DNA from: Zhengitettix transpicula
Taxonomy: Eukaryota; Arthropoda; Insecta; Orthoptera; Tetrigidae
Direction: 5' to 3'
NCBI GenBank assembly: GCA_037074705.1
Contig: CM073590.1
Location: forward strand, 216,096,246 to 216,160,245
DNA: 64,000 nucleotides
The position numbers and the translations under genes are program-made. The notes beneath the pieces are model-generated. The model saw nothing but the letters and a program-made list of their open reading frames with translations, did not search any database and was not told where the DNA came from. This document shows, one piece after another, positions 23,901-30,168 of the stretch (position 1 is its first letter; each line of letters opens with the position of its first letter).

Positions 23901-24969
23901 AATAAAGAATTGACCTGGTTGATAAGATGAGAATCTTTTATAAAATGTTTTATGCTTAAAGTTAATAATACACATTCACTACAGAACTGAATTATGCTCA
24001 GTTTTATTTGTTTAGTCTGATAGTTGTTAAATGAAAGCCTGTAAAAAATCTTGTGGAGTAATAACTATGTGGTATGAAAACATACACGTTCTATCTGCAA
24101 CTCAATATTGTATAATCTACAGATATTTTAATTATATTGAATGATGAATTATTCTAAACAAATAGTATTTATCTCATTTTAGGTTCCTGATTACCATACA
24201 ATCATTAAAATTCCAATGGACTTGGGATTAATAAAACAAAAGTTGGAAAATATGATGTATAAGAGTGATTCAGAATTCATAAAAGATGCCATGCTTGTCT
24301 TTGAGAATTGTCAAATGTACAATCAAGTGGATGCCCCTGAATATAAGTAAGTAATTAGTAATATTTCTTTCTAATTGTATTGTATCTCAAGGAAGACAAT
24401 GGAAAAGAGTAAATAACAAATGGCTTTCTTTACACACTTAAGGCCATACATATGTCAAATAATGAAGTATAAAATAACTCATTTTTATGTTAAATTTTTG
24501 TTTTTGTTATTTACATTATCTTTGGAATTTATATGACAAGAAAACCTAAATTTTTGAAAAAGTTGATAGATTTAAATAGAAATAAACCCTTCTAAATTTT
24601 TCAGTGGACTTCAGTAATGATCATACTAGTGTGAAAAACAAAATTTTAACAAAATTAAACCATCATAAGTTTAAAAATTACAAAAATATACATTAGTAAA
24701 CACTTCTTGTAATTATTAAACCTTAATCCTATATTAGTTATAAGAGTTTAAAATTTTGGCATTCTTCATTTGCCTATAAATTATTTTACTTTAATATTCT
24801 ATATCCAAATATGACAAGAAATATTTGACAAATAAGTATAATTACTTTAAATTTCAGGGCTGGAGTATCTCTATATCAACATTTTGTAAAACTGTGTGAA
24901 GAACATGGGCTTCAAATCAAGGATGATGAAATACAACCAAGGTCTAAACGACAGAGGCTGTCCCTTTAG
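1..24969 (+). CDS. Acf: ACF1/BAZ1A chromatin-remodelling subunit, 3' part, 16 exons
   Basis: Coding segments: 1-38, 297-498, 893-1008, 2165-2330, 3507-4293, 5758-5937, 6643-6741, 7188-7230, 7489-7674, 10035-10145, 10228-10367, 11672-11793, 12896-13086, 23001-23173, 24183-24346, 24858-24969. All junctions are GT-AG and keep phase, giving 942 residues and a TAG stop. Domain order: DDT (about residues 15-120), basic coiled stretch (about 140-220), WHIM-type motifs (PLGSDRAHRRYW, then LEEKIHLGCLGGLK), two C4HC3 PHD fingers (about 660-705 and 738-785), bromodomain (about 825-925). Known of the family: ACF1 pairs with the ISWI ATPase in ACF/CHRAC to space nucleosomes. Two PHD fingers match the Drosophila layout; vertebrate BAZ1A has one. 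The N-terminal WAC domain must lie left of the window. The largest intron, 9.9 kb, sits between PHD2 and the bromodomain and is full of transposons. Confidence 0.95.
297..498 (+). CDS. Acf: ACF1 exon: first half of DDT domain
   Basis: Follows a TATATAG acceptor and ends at GTAAGT. Encodes the acidic linker AELDIDQHGD, then the DDT start with the helix VTEVLRLHLLSSGG. The DDT domain contacts ISWI in this family. Confidence 0.92.
893..1008 (+). CDS. Acf: ACF1 exon: second half of DDT domain
   Basis: Encodes RYQQRGGYTIIDDPGLRM and on to LGVMNVCELPIG, closing the DDT domain. Enters with a split AG/G arginine codon and ends one base into a glycine codon at GTAGTG. Confidence 0.92.
1137..1770 (-). 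repeat. Non-LTR retrotransposon remnant (RT C-terminal tail)
   Basis: On the reverse strand, broken frames contain VNKVEKFKYLGSTLTQDN, then RLKWFGHVKRMDE. These are typical C-terminal stretches of LINE reverse transcriptases. Frameshifts and stops show it is dead. It lies antisense in the ACF1 intron 1009-2164. Confidence 0.75.
2165..2330 (+). CDS. Acf: ACF1 exon: post-DDT helical linker
   Basis: Encodes GDKLTILTCLIDQIMTYTT, then a basic helical run ending REATAMR. Starts after TTCTTGCAG and ends at GTACTT. It links DDT to the WHIM region. Confidence 0.92.
3165..3400. repeat. Family C inverted pair
   Basis: Two diverged arms face each other: TTTCTGCAATCCTTGTTTC near 3195, and the reverse-oriented arm with GCAGAAACTTATGGTATTT near 3333. 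The same pair recurs near 13.2, 16.1 and 27.7 kb. The small ORFs across it are products of the repeat, not genes. Confidence 0.6.
3507..4293 (+). CDS. Acf: ACF1 large exon: basic coil and WHIM-type motif
   Basis: At 787 nt this is the longest exon. It starts with a Lys/Glu-rich helix (ERAKALLKTKAEKETAKRK), followed by the conserved PLGSDRAHRRYWIFASLPGL block and later WAFYNNEEDVNNLIKSLN with RGVRESDLRQTL, both typical of BAZ1A. It ends at a GTAAGA donor; reading past that donor meets a stop within a few codons. Confidence 0.95.
4399..4590. repeat. Degenerate family A hairpin repeat
   Basis: Begins like other family A copies (AGGAAAGAGAG, GTGGCTTACCTGAAA) and ends with CAATTTCAGGTAACCC, the reverse-oriented terminus. 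It is a diverged inverted pair. Confidence 0.5.
4725..5275. repeat. tRNA-derived SINE, inverted pair (palindrome)
   Basis: A plus-oriented copy (tRNA-like remnant near 4730-4790, body to about 4965) faces a minus-oriented copy (about 4985-5270). The shared body contains GGATAGTGAGGAAGGATAG and AATTCATATGCTC in both senses. The minus copy keeps a tRNA-like head at 5193-5267 with a B-box-like GGTTCAAATTC. The inverted repeat centres near 4985. Confidence 0.75.
5466..5491 (-). ncRNA. Hammerhead-like core, family A left arm
   Basis: On the reverse strand: CTGAAGA, an extra A, a 7-bp stem GGAGGCT/AGCCTCC with a GAG loop, then GAAAA. This is the order of a hammerhead core (CUGANGA, stem II, GAAA). 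The extra A before stem II and an unclear stem III leave activity uncertain. Confidence 0.4.
5540..5568 (+). ncRNA. Hammerhead-like core, family A right arm (decayed)
   Basis: Same CTGAAGA plus 7-bp stem II as the facing arm, but the second box reads GCAAA instead of GAAA. That change would be expected to inactivate a hammerhead. Confidence 0.3.
5758..5937 (+). CDS. Acf: ACF1 exon: GTPLAEILE and RDNILELEEKI segment
   Basis: Begins VDNSEVPEQRKS and ends LEEKIHLGCLGGLK. The last block is a family signature in BAZ1 proteins (WHIM-type region). Sixty codons, phase 0 at both ends. Confidence 0.93.
6643..6741 (+). CDS. Acf: ACF1 exon: VSNRTAWRDF segment
   Basis: Thirty-three codons after a CTTACAG acceptor, ending at GTAAGT. 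Continues the conserved GGLK-VSNRTAWR block of the previous exon. Confidence 0.9.
6942..7013. repeat. 36-bp tandem duplication
   Basis: Two identical 36-bp units beginning ATAATTGTATAATGACATTG stand head to tail in the intron between 6741 and 7188. Identity suggests a recent duplication. Confidence 0.9.
7188..7230 (+). CDS. Acf: ACF1 micro-exon
   Basis: A 43-nt exon encoding KDMLNNQLEKLKAE plus one base, between TTTTCAG and GTATGT. Phase fits on both sides. Confidence 0.85.
7489..7674 (+). CDS. Acf: ACF1 exon: NPILKKLALAILQV segment
   Basis: Ser/Thr-rich linker (SRPSTPDSETSYRDPG), then the helix NPILKKLALAILQVSRGLE typical of the BAZ1A region before the PHD fingers. Ends at GTATGA in phase 1. 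Confidence 0.93.
7785..8105. repeat. Family A inverted pair
   Basis: A plus arm ending near 7890 (CAATTTCAGGTAAGCCACAA) faces a reverse arm from about 7910 (GACATTGTCAAAAATAATTG) to 8105. The reverse arm keeps a shortened GC stem near 8043-8065. Confidence 0.65.
8106..8152. repeat. GT/AT microsatellite
   Basis: TGTG/TATA alternating run joining the family A arm to the LTR-like segment that follows. Confidence 0.8.
8153..8335. repeat. Diverged solo LTR fragment
   Basis: Contains GGAGAAAATCACCAAAACAA and a later GAGTCCAGATTGGAACT, in the same order as the 345-bp LTRs at 53787 and 55749, but much more diverged and truncated. Confidence 0.6.
8334..8382. repeat. (AT)n microsatellite
   Basis: About 48 bp of alternating AT. 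Confidence 0.9.
8384..8570. repeat. Family A hairpin repeat, partial
   Basis: Starts TTGCAATATTGGTATGGCAA, contains GTGGCTCACCTGAAAGTGAA, then breaks down. Confidence 0.6.
8590..8810 (-). repeat. Family D repeat with decayed hammerhead-like core
   Basis: GTCGACTTACCC and the GGCCGAGCCCCCTTCATTAG block match the 57.55-57.74 kb copy. On the reverse strand the first box is CTAATGA instead of CTGATGA and stem II is disrupted. A second partial unit follows near 8740-8810. Confidence 0.5.
9353..9540. repeat. 39-bp minisatellite, in frame
   Basis: About 4.5 copies of a 39-bp unit (CTTTGTGAGTTCACATTGGA and on). Because 39 is divisible by three, the plus-strand ORF at 9346-9546 reads as repeats of LCEFTLDAYPLTT. 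It is intronic, so coding is unlikely. Confidence 0.85.
9726..9912. repeat. Family A palindrome
   Basis: Arms starting TTGGTATGGAAAGGATAGAG and ending CTCTATCCTTTCCATACCAA form a near-perfect 180-bp inverted repeat. The centre has lost part of the GC-rich dyad. Confidence 0.85.
10035..10145 (+). CDS. Acf: ACF1 exon: pre-PHD segment
   Basis: Encodes GFDEETSDNSTAPIERWEVS and SFSQLCIHLLAL. Starts after TTTGTAG and ends at GTAATG, phase 1. Confidence 0.9.
10228..10367 (+). CDS. Acf: ACF1 exon: PHD finger 1, first half
   Basis: Encodes SSIQWSKSVLHA, then the zinc-binding part CRICRRRRDAENMLLCDGC followed by HHLYCLKPKLT. Cys and His spacing is that of a C4HC3 PHD finger. Confidence 0.95.
11672..11793 (+). 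CDS. Acf: ACF1 exon: PHD finger 1, second half
   Basis: Encodes AIPKGDWFCPSCRPQE, supplying the last Cys pair of PHD1, then a basic and acidic linker (RVKKSRRVFSLDSEDDEPS). The preceding 1.3 kb intron holds only a family A scrap near 10800. Confidence 0.95.
11988..12150. repeat. (AT)n run and family A terminus
   Basis: An AT run to about 12034 is followed by CACTTTCAGGTAAGCCATAC and the family A plus-oriented terminus through GCAATTATTTTCGACAATG. Confidence 0.75.
12896..13086 (+). CDS. Acf: ACF1 exon: PHD finger 2
   Basis: Encodes CDICGEDDEGEVATCSAC, VFHLQCHNPP and FCHKCKPY, a second complete C4HC3 finger in a single exon. Ends one base into a codon at GTAATC. The next exon is 9.9 kb downstream and completes that codon as Asp. 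Confidence 0.95.
13165..13295. repeat. Family C palindrome
   Basis: AATAAACACCACACAATGTT on the left is mirrored by AACATTGTGTGGTGTTTATT on the right. A middle inverted segment (CAAACCAAGTGACGAACT) is also mirrored in diverged form. Confidence 0.9.
13296..14528. other. Intron stretch without recognised features
   Basis: AT-rich sequence with no long ORF, no clear tandem repeat and no recognised transposon. It may hold old, unrecognisable element debris. Confidence 0.5.
14529..14606 (+). repeat. Family A terminus plus AT run
   Basis: CACTTTCAGGTAAGCCACAA through CCTTTCCATACCAATATATA, followed by (AT)n. Confidence 0.75.
14711..14882 (-). mobile_element. PLE fragment, minus strand, internally deleted
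   Basis: On the reverse strand a Penelope-type RT segment (FTMEVEKNGCLPFLDVLIRR, then GHSVYRK) is fused directly to the element's 3' tail (GAAACGCTGCGTTCTACAAT, then AACCCGGTTGAACTCC). The same tail ends the plus-strand copy next door near 15825-15885, so the two copies stand back to back. Confidence 0.85.
14884..15890 (+). mobile_element. 5'-truncated Penelope-like element with GIY-YIG domain
   Basis: Reading starts mid-RT (ATHTDRYLHASSFHHPSQ, then VLSTLVHSARVVSDKDNL). It continues through the RT C-terminus (TVFRQNRYNPSQIKRALAL) and the linker RLLAKHNIETVFYPQKKI into a GIY-YIG module (GVYSISCEFGKKYIGQTIR, with downstream EHQRHL and AVAEHAIESGNDIKF). The ORF from the internal Met at 14971 runs to 15702. 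The 3' tail follows to about 15890. Established: such PLEs use the GIY-YIG nuclease for integration. The missing RT core means this copy cannot move by itself. Confidence 0.9.
15785..15826 (+). ncRNA. Degenerate hammerhead-like motif in the PLE tail
   Basis: GACGAC and GTCGTC form a perfect 6-bp stem immediately before GAAACGTTGCG, the usual second box and flank of PLE hammerheads. The first box reads AGAAGAT rather than CTGATGA, so the catalytic core is not intact. Confidence 0.35.
16095..16255. repeat. Family C palindrome
   Basis: CAATATTTTTGTAATCCTTG and TTTGTCAGGTGAT on the left face ATCACCTGACAAG and a GCAGAAACATTCTAT arm on the right. Confidence 0.75.
17070..17262. repeat. Family A palindrome (short)
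   Basis: GACATTGTCAAAAATAATTG and TATTGGTATGGAAAGGAAAG on the left are mirrored by CTTTCCTTTCCATACCAATA on the right. The GC-rich dyad is absent. Confidence 0.8.
17390..17462 (-). repeat. tRNA-like sequence, SINE head
   Basis: On the reverse strand an A-box-like AGTGGTAGAGTA, an anticodon-arm-like TTTGC-TTCTAAA-GCAAA and a B box GGTTTGATTCC are in tRNA order and spacing. The loop would give anticodon CTA. The acceptor ends pair poorly, so this is probably a SINE head rather than a gene. Confidence 0.55.
17524..17612. repeat. GTTT/GT-rich simple repeat
   Basis: Irregular runs of TGTTTGTTTG and TGTGTGTT. Confidence 0.85.
17959..18000. repeat. (AT)n microsatellite
   Basis: About 40 bp of alternating AT, immediately before a SINE palindrome. 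Confidence 0.9.
18003..18265. repeat. tRNA-derived SINE body, inverted pair
   Basis: The left arm begins ATATTAGGAGAATCCATTAA with the usual body. The right arm from about 18190 repeats AATTCATATGCTCGAG and AAACTTGGATAGTGAGGAAG in reverse. The tRNA-like head is missing from both arms; the junction sits at TTTGACTCGAGCATATG. Confidence 0.85.
18265..18320. repeat. (AT)n microsatellite
   Basis: About 55 bp of alternating AT between the SINE palindrome and the solo LTR. Confidence 0.9.
18320..18650. repeat. Solo LTR
   Basis: TGTAGCCGCACTGCTACCC through CAATCATGTTAC. It aligns along its whole length to the 345-bp LTRs at 53787-54131 and 55749-56093, lacking the first few bases. No internal region follows, as expected after LTR-LTR recombination. 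Confidence 0.85.
18655..20045 (-). mobile_element. Penelope-like element, minus strand (left half of palindrome)
   Basis: From right to left on the reverse strand: RT thumb and linker remnants (VTLIDVGVHL-like near 20000), then the CxxC-rich linker PGCKPCGRSRCHVCPILQPT (near 19440-19510), then HTIYQINCRLCPSI and GIY-YIG remnants (FDQCFTLTILKA-like near 19200), then a 3' tail and a family A terminus at 18655-18830. Frames are broken. The element type is clear from the linker plus GIY-YIG order. Confidence 0.8.
18751..18779 (-). ncRNA. Hammerhead-like core in family A terminus
   Basis: On the reverse strand: CTGAAGA, one extra A, perfect GGAGGCT/AGCCTCC stem with GAG loop, then GAAAATTTGAAG. 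This is the best preserved family A copy; both conserved boxes and stem II are present. Confidence 0.45.
20046..20957 (+). mobile_element. Penelope-like element, plus strand (right half of palindrome)
   Basis: Starts in the RT palm (FMGRLEQAHLNY, then PLVWFRFIDDIIMLF, where FIDD is the catalytic YxDD-type motif). About 30 codons later it jumps to the linker and GIY-YIG tail (TFKIKE, then [36 protein letters not shown]). From about 20190 it is the mirror image of 18655-19420. It ends with a family A terminus at about 20790-20957. Confidence 0.8.
20829..20860 (+). ncRNA. Hammerhead-like core, mirror copy
   Basis: CTGAAGA, extra A, stem GGAGGCT/AGCCTCT (one G-U pair), then GAAAATT. It mirrors the 18751 copy across the large palindrome. 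Confidence 0.4.
20955..21000. repeat. AT/GA microsatellite
   Basis: ATATATAT followed by an AGAGAG run at the edge of the family A terminus; a degenerate family A piece continues to about 21110. Confidence 0.8.
21378..22445 (+). pseudogene. Mariner/Tc1-type transposase relic with inverted ends
   Basis: Frameshifted pieces on the plus strand carry the DDE landmarks: LSDES near 21788; FCAIS-NKVYGPFF near 21900; FIQDGALPHFSN near 22025; RSLDLTLCDFYLWGYIKD near 22130; and the C-terminal QLIHVWQEMSHHFDICHITH near 22270. The ends are inverted copies: AAACATTTATTTCTTCCAAA near 21405, mirrored near 22370. The N-terminal DNA-binding half is largely missing. Internal stops make it inactive. Confidence 0.8.
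23001..23173 (+). CDS. Acf: ACF1 exon: bromodomain start
   Basis: Acidic/basic linker (EDSTQSEDVAPSRRSGRHSV), then the first bromodomain helix (PVLDKIIKNMVGHKEAWPF). Phase 0 at GTAAGT. Confidence 0.95.
23800..23940. repeat. Imperfect palindrome, 141 bp
   Basis: GCTTATCAACCTGGTCAATTC on the left mirrors GAATTGACCTGGTTGATAAG on the right, with CTTTATTATAACACTACATTT also mirrored in diverged form. The CTGAAATGTGTTACAATAAAG part resembles a PLE tail. It lies in an ACF1 intron. Confidence 0.85.
24183..24346 (+). CDS. Acf: ACF1 exon: bromodomain core
   Basis: Encodes VPDYHTIIKIPMDLGLIKQK and MLVFENCQMYNQVDAPEY. The acetyl-lysine pocket features are present: VPDY in the ZA loop, PMDL, and the conserved Asn of the Y-N pair in MYNQ. 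Confidence 0.97.
24858..24969 (+). CDS. Acf: ACF1 terminal coding exon
   Basis: Last bromodomain helix (AGVSLYQHFVKLCEEHGL), then a short basic tail PRSKRQRLSL that could act as a nuclear localisation signal, and a TAG stop. Confidence 0.97.
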
Positions 24970-25311
24970 TAACACGTGTAACACATTTTTTGGCCAATCT
25001 TTTTAGCAGAAGAAAACTGTCCTATTAGGAAAAGAGAGTTTTTGTATCACTTATACTTTGTGATATAAAAATTAAATACAACCATTAAGATTATTTATAA
25101 ATATATATATATATTTTGGATAAACCTCTGAAATCATCATTTGGATCTGTTTTAGTGTTATAGATTTACTATTTCACATTTTAATTTTTTCTTGTAAATA
25201 TAAAATTTTATCACAGTTCTATGTGTAATAATTATTTATTTGGTACATATTAAGACAGGGGTAAAATAGAATTGATCACTCTTATCAGTATTGTATTCTA
25301 GGTATAAAAAT

Positions 25312-25317
25312 AATAAA
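25312..25317 (+). terminator. Candidate ACF1 poly(A) signal
   Basis: AATAAA about 340 nt after the ACF1 stop. Other A-rich variants occur nearby, so the exact cleavage site cannot be fixed from sequence. Confidence 0.4.
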
Positions 25318-25319
25318 AA

Positions 25320-27300
25320 CAATTTACACAATAATGTTTCAGCCAAAGTTTTATTAACATTTACCCTTAAATATTTTGAGAACTGAAAATCAACAGAAAA
25401 TGTGGTGTATTCCCAAGGTTATTACATATTTTTCTTTTTTAAAAAAACCTCATATCTTCTGTAGTCCTCTATTTATTCCATTATATTGAAATTCTTTCTG
25501 TTTGTGTTAATAGAATATCATTACTGAAAATTTAATATTTTCTATCATTATTTTTTTTAAAAATATAAATCATTATGGTTATTTAATTCATTTGTTGTTA
25601 ACAGTATAATTCATTCTTTAATGTCATGATTATCCTTTTATCTTAATTACCTAAAACTACTTACGATTTCCATGGTGGTAGAAAATTTCAAAGCTCTCAA
25701 GATGTCCGACTACTGTACCACAATGGTAGAATTTTCATTACAATTTAATGGTGTATAAAATAGATTCAATTATACCATCTTGTAACACCAGTTAGTAATT
25801 ATCCAGACTTAGGCTGAAAGCAAATATATTTTTTCTTATTTCATATCACATACTTGCATCTATCATTCTGGAATTTCACTGTTCTTTGCAAGCATTCAGC
25901 AGACAAATATATTAAGATAGAATGGTGTAAAGTTTGCATTGAAATTCATACCAAATTAATCAATTTACTTGTTCCCTCTCCCAACTGCTTATTTCTAATT
26001 TGGAATGTACTGCTATTGTGAGATTTTATTCAGATTTATAGTTATGGTCTCCATTACCTTAGTTGAATACGTAGACAGATAGATTTTAGTCATAGTGATG
26101 GAGGAAATAATACCAAGAATTTAATGATCCAATATAAAGAAAATCATAGTACCATATTTTTAACAGGGAGCAGAAGAGGTTGTAATTCTTGATATTTGCT
26201 ATTAATACATTTACATAATTGATACTGTACTTGAAATATTAAACACCTGCACCTTGTTTCTTTATATCTTCACACACTACTCTTATTGCAGAAACTTGGT
26301 ACTACCCCCCAGGCTCCACTCAATTAGTATATAGAAATATATTCAAAGGAATTTATCTCCCAATACTCTTTCTTCAATTTAATTTTTCAAGGAGTCCAAT
26401 AGTTCTTGAATCAGATGTTTGTCCTTTCCTTGACCACTAGTATGTTAATATGTACTGAACTGTCAAATGTCAATTTATTTATGGGCCTTTGATAATTTTT
26501 TCTTATTGTCTTGGAATTTGTTCCCATTTCTATATATGTAAAAAAAAACCTGTTCTAGTTTTACTTTGTGAATGTGTATCATTTCAAAATGTACAACAAA
26601 ACATTTACAATCAGCAGGTTATTCAAAAGAATTCAGTTTAAAACTTTTGTACAGATGTTACTTCAGGTTATTTTCTTCACTCCTAAAAGTTAAAAAATTT
26701 TGAATTTTTTTTATAATTAATAAACAAGTTTATGCATTACTTCAGTCTTGACACAGTGCCTTAAAAAAAATTGTCTAATGTACTTTGCCATGTATAATGT
26801 GGTACCAAAAAATTGGACACAATTGAAGGCTTTTGAATTTTGTCAACTGACTAGTGTAGTTGTCTCTAGGCTCATTTTTTTATGCACCTGAATTTTGAGG
26901 CTTCCAGAAACGTTGTGTGGTACATCATCACTTCTTTTCTCTGTATTTGGCTATCTAGATGAATTACAGTGGATCCTGAATACATATAAGTCAAATCTTT
27001 CAAGTTCACCTTTTCTTTAAAATCAAATTACAATTTGATTAGAAGAAAATATGAAATCTGTAGCCCCTATGAGATCTTACTTTCAGGTACTTGTAGAAAT
27101 TAAGCAATTAATTTCCAATATATTAGAGGTGTTTTCTCAACATAATACATATGTACTATCACTACTACCATGGAGTTACATAATTATTAATTTTACATAT
27201 TTCCACAATATAGTTTGAAATTAAATTAAATTATAATAGCAACATATTGAGTAAAAAAGGTCTATGCTAGAAAGAACTAGATTACATAATAATTACACAG
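25320..27300. other. Intergenic stretch between convergent genes
   Basis: AT-rich, without recognisable coding potential. A family C terminal fragment (CCAGAAACGTTGTGTGGTAC, then CTGTATTTGGCTAT) lies at about 26898-26957. Part of the region may be 3' UTR of either neighbour. Confidence 0.5.
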
Positions 27301-27310
27301 TTCAAGCTAT

Positions 27311-27320
27311 TTATTTATTT
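27311..27320 (-). terminator. Candidate poly(A) signal of the small gene
   Basis: Reverse-strand AATAAA repeats lie about 50 nt after the stop at 27365, a plausible distance for a short 3' UTR. Confidence 0.5.
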
Positions 27321-27364
27321 TCATTTACAGTATTAATTTGTACTACAAATGATTTGACTGATTA

Positions 27365-28010
27365 TTAATGATGCCCTTCTCTCTCTCGTCTTCTAATTTC
27401 ATTCCATTTTGAAGTGTTCTCAGGTGAACAAGCTAGAAACAAAAGAAAAACTATGTAATTACATATCACAAAGACAATCATTACAGCAGACCTAAATTAT
27501 ACAAGATTTCTCATTTAATAAAATACAAAATAATTATAATGAACAGACTTTTTTAAAATTTAATTTTTTTTTAGATAATTAAACTGTAAAGTGATAATAT
27601 AAAACCTCCATGTTTCTGGAATCCTTGTTTCTTTCATCAGGTGATTAAAAACAATCCAGTTAGTGGAGTTCATTTGTACTCACAGCTCTTGTGTTATTAA
27701 TCACCTGACAAAATGCACAAGGATTCCAGAAACATTTTATGGTACTTATATCACTTCAATTTGTCTGTTACTGGACTATTTTATCTAAAAAGTTTATTTT
27801 TAATGCAGATGTAATATATTTTTTTTAAAAAAAAAACCTTCAGTAAACAATATTACCTAATTTCTGGATGGACCAAAACAAAGGTGCTGATACTGCAATA
27901 GCAATTAAATAGTATTTAAAAAACCAATTGTTCTGCACATAGTATTTAAAAGGAAATTGTGCTATTTTTGCTGATAAAGTGTAAGGATATTTCATTCTTC
28001 TATCAACCAT
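27365..28010 (-). CDS. Unrecognised 73-residue single-pass membrane protein, two coding exons
   Basis: The reverse strand is read from an ATG at 28010, which immediately follows a TTTGCAG acceptor and so implies an upstream non-coding exon. Exon 28010-27857 ends at GTAATA; exon 27432-27365 begins after TTTCTAG; the split codon becomes Ala; stop TAA. The product starts MVDRRMKYPYTLSAKIAQF, has one hydrophobic segment (about residues 30-48, YYLIAIAVSAPLFWSI), and a charged tail KWNEIRRREREGHH. The positive N-terminus, one membrane span and charged tail resemble small mitochondrial inner-membrane proteins, but that is inference and I do not recognise the family. It is too short per exon to show as a long ORF. 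Its intron holds a family C palindrome. Confidence 0.7.
27600..27780. repeat. Family C palindrome inside the small gene's intron
   Basis: CATGTTTCTGGAATCCTTG and CATCAGGTGATTAA on the left are mirrored by TTAATCACCTGAC and CAAGGATTCCAGAAACAT on the right. The pair sits wholly inside the intron 27433-27856. Confidence 0.9.
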
Positions 28011-28020
28011 CTGCAAAGAT

Positions 28021-29230
28021 GAATAATTATTATTTATAAAAAGTAATTTTTACAAGCTGAGAAATACTGTTAACAGATGACAAAACTAAATTTATAGGTG
28101 AACAGTGGACACAAAAAGAGTGATGATACAGTAGGTAAATAAATCTAGACAAACTGGGTCACAAGTGAAATTCTTAAAAGGCATGATCAATATACACACA
28201 ATCCCAAGCTCAATTTATATATAAAGTTCATTTTTAATCATTATTCATAGGCTGAGTTGAGATTTGAGCCATTATTTTCTACACACTTACTTTGCTTGTA
28301 AAAAATTAAATTAAAAATAATCATTTTGTATGATGGGTCTAATTTCAACAATACCCAAGGAAAATTGCAACAGCATATATATTCAATGAAACCGTGTTTT
28401 TAGAATTATCATTATTAAGTGGAAATTTTTTATCTTACATTCACATTGATAAAATCCTTCTTAGACAAATAATGCACATACTAACATATATGCTAACTTG
28501 AAAGTCATTAAGTTTAACAAGTAAATTCACCATTATTTTTAATTAGTTATGCTATCCTATCTTACATGAAAACAATATTCAAAGAAACATGTGAATGTTG
28601 AGTCGCAATAGGCAAGACGTAATATACATTATAGTATTAAAAATTCGTAAATTTTTGTAATAGTGAAATTTTTAACAACTGACACAATTATCACGTACGC
28701 GATACTTTATGTTTTTCCTCTCAAAGTAAGACAAAAATATTAAAGTGGCTGTACGTTGATAACTACTCATTTAATGTTATTAACATTATATTGAGGGGGA
28801 AAATATTGGGCAATTACTTCGTGATTTGAAAGGATTTTGAGAAGTTGTTAAATAGTTCAGAATGATGATATTCATTTATTAAAAGTAGACTTAATATACT
28901 CCTAACTATCTTTATAATTATTCACCTTTGAAGCGTTAATACTCGAATCGTTCATTAACACAGAAATGGCTTCTGCAGGCACTACCAAAGAGGTGCAATC
29001 GTCTTCGAGCAAAGGATGAGGTTGGTTCTTTATTATAAAAATATTATTTAAATATATATATGAAACTCATCTATATATTCATGTATTATTAGTATAATAA
29101 TTATTATTATCAGATTTACTAATGAGTATAATTTCTTTAGTTTGAGTTTTTAGCAATTTAATGCCATCAGAAAATATAAAACGTTTACGTTAGATGTATA
29201 CTGATAAGATTAAAAAGTAGCCAATTAACA
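28021..29230. other. Probable promoter / 5' region of the small gene
   Basis: No long ORF. A reverse-strand GTAAGT donor at 28285-28290 could end the 5' UTR exon. On the plus strand at about 28966 an ATG in good context opens a 17-codon ORF (MASAGTTKEVQSSSSKG) that I cannot connect to a downstream exon. Confidence 0.35.
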
Positions 29231-29239
29231 TAAAAAATT

Positions 29240-29345
29240 TTAAAAAAAATACCACACAGGGTTTCTGCACTTCTTGTACCTTTCGTCAGGTGATCAAAAT
29301 CGTAAATACAGCAAGAACAGGCGCAAACCAGGTGACGAACTCTAA
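29240..29345 (-). repeat. Family C fragment
   Basis: ATACCACACAGGGTTTCTGC and TTTCGTCAGGTGATC match the left arm of the family C palindromes; the facing arm is missing. Confidence 0.7.
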
Positions 29346-30168
29346 AGAAAAGCTAAAACATTTTATATTGTCAAATGCATCAGAAACTTCTATATTTGAG
29401 TGCTCAGTACAGACAATAGATTTAAAAAATATATACGTGTTTTAAAACGTAAAATTTGAAATATTTATGGAGAAAACTGCGTCAATCTCATTGATATTAT
29501 TTATTACTCATTCACAATTGAACAAATCGCAAATTTCATCAACGTCCATTTGGTTAATTTGATTTTAATCCCAATGTCGCAAATTATTTAAGACTGCGAG
29601 CGTTTAGACTTGATAAAATTTTGCATTTGTGTATCCCAATTATATACTCAGGCAGGAAAATGTTTCAGTTTTATCCATAGACTAAGATCGAAATAATTTA
29701 AAAGATAAGAAATTTAAACGAATAAGTAAAATATACAAATTATAAACTAAATGTCCCTCTGTAACACTAATTAACATCCAAACTTCATATAAACAAAATT
29801 ATTAGTTTCAACCAGGAACAAGAACGATAAAAATGATAATAAAATATTATCGCCATTCAGACAGAAATATAAAGCAGAAAATTAATAAAATTAATATGAA
29901 GACATTAATTTTTTTAAAGAAACTAATTTATTAAAGACGTTTCGTCTTTGGATTAGGACCTCTTCAGTTTATAACAATTTTCATTAAGAACATTTAATCA
30001 CACCAAATATTTATTTAACGGCTCAAATCTCTTAATTAAATATTATTTTTGAATTAAAAGTCAGATAATTTTTATAATTATAACAATAAATTATTTCTGG
30101 GGTGTAATTGCACTATCTCATTAATGTTAAAAGGCAGATAAGTGGTATCCGAGTTTTAAAGTAATGTC

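Noticed and set aside
29937..29967. CTGAAGA followed by GAAACGTC on the reverse strand, hammerhead-like
   Set aside because: The intervening sequence gives no stem II longer than an offset 3 bp, so only a PLE-tail resemblance is supported.
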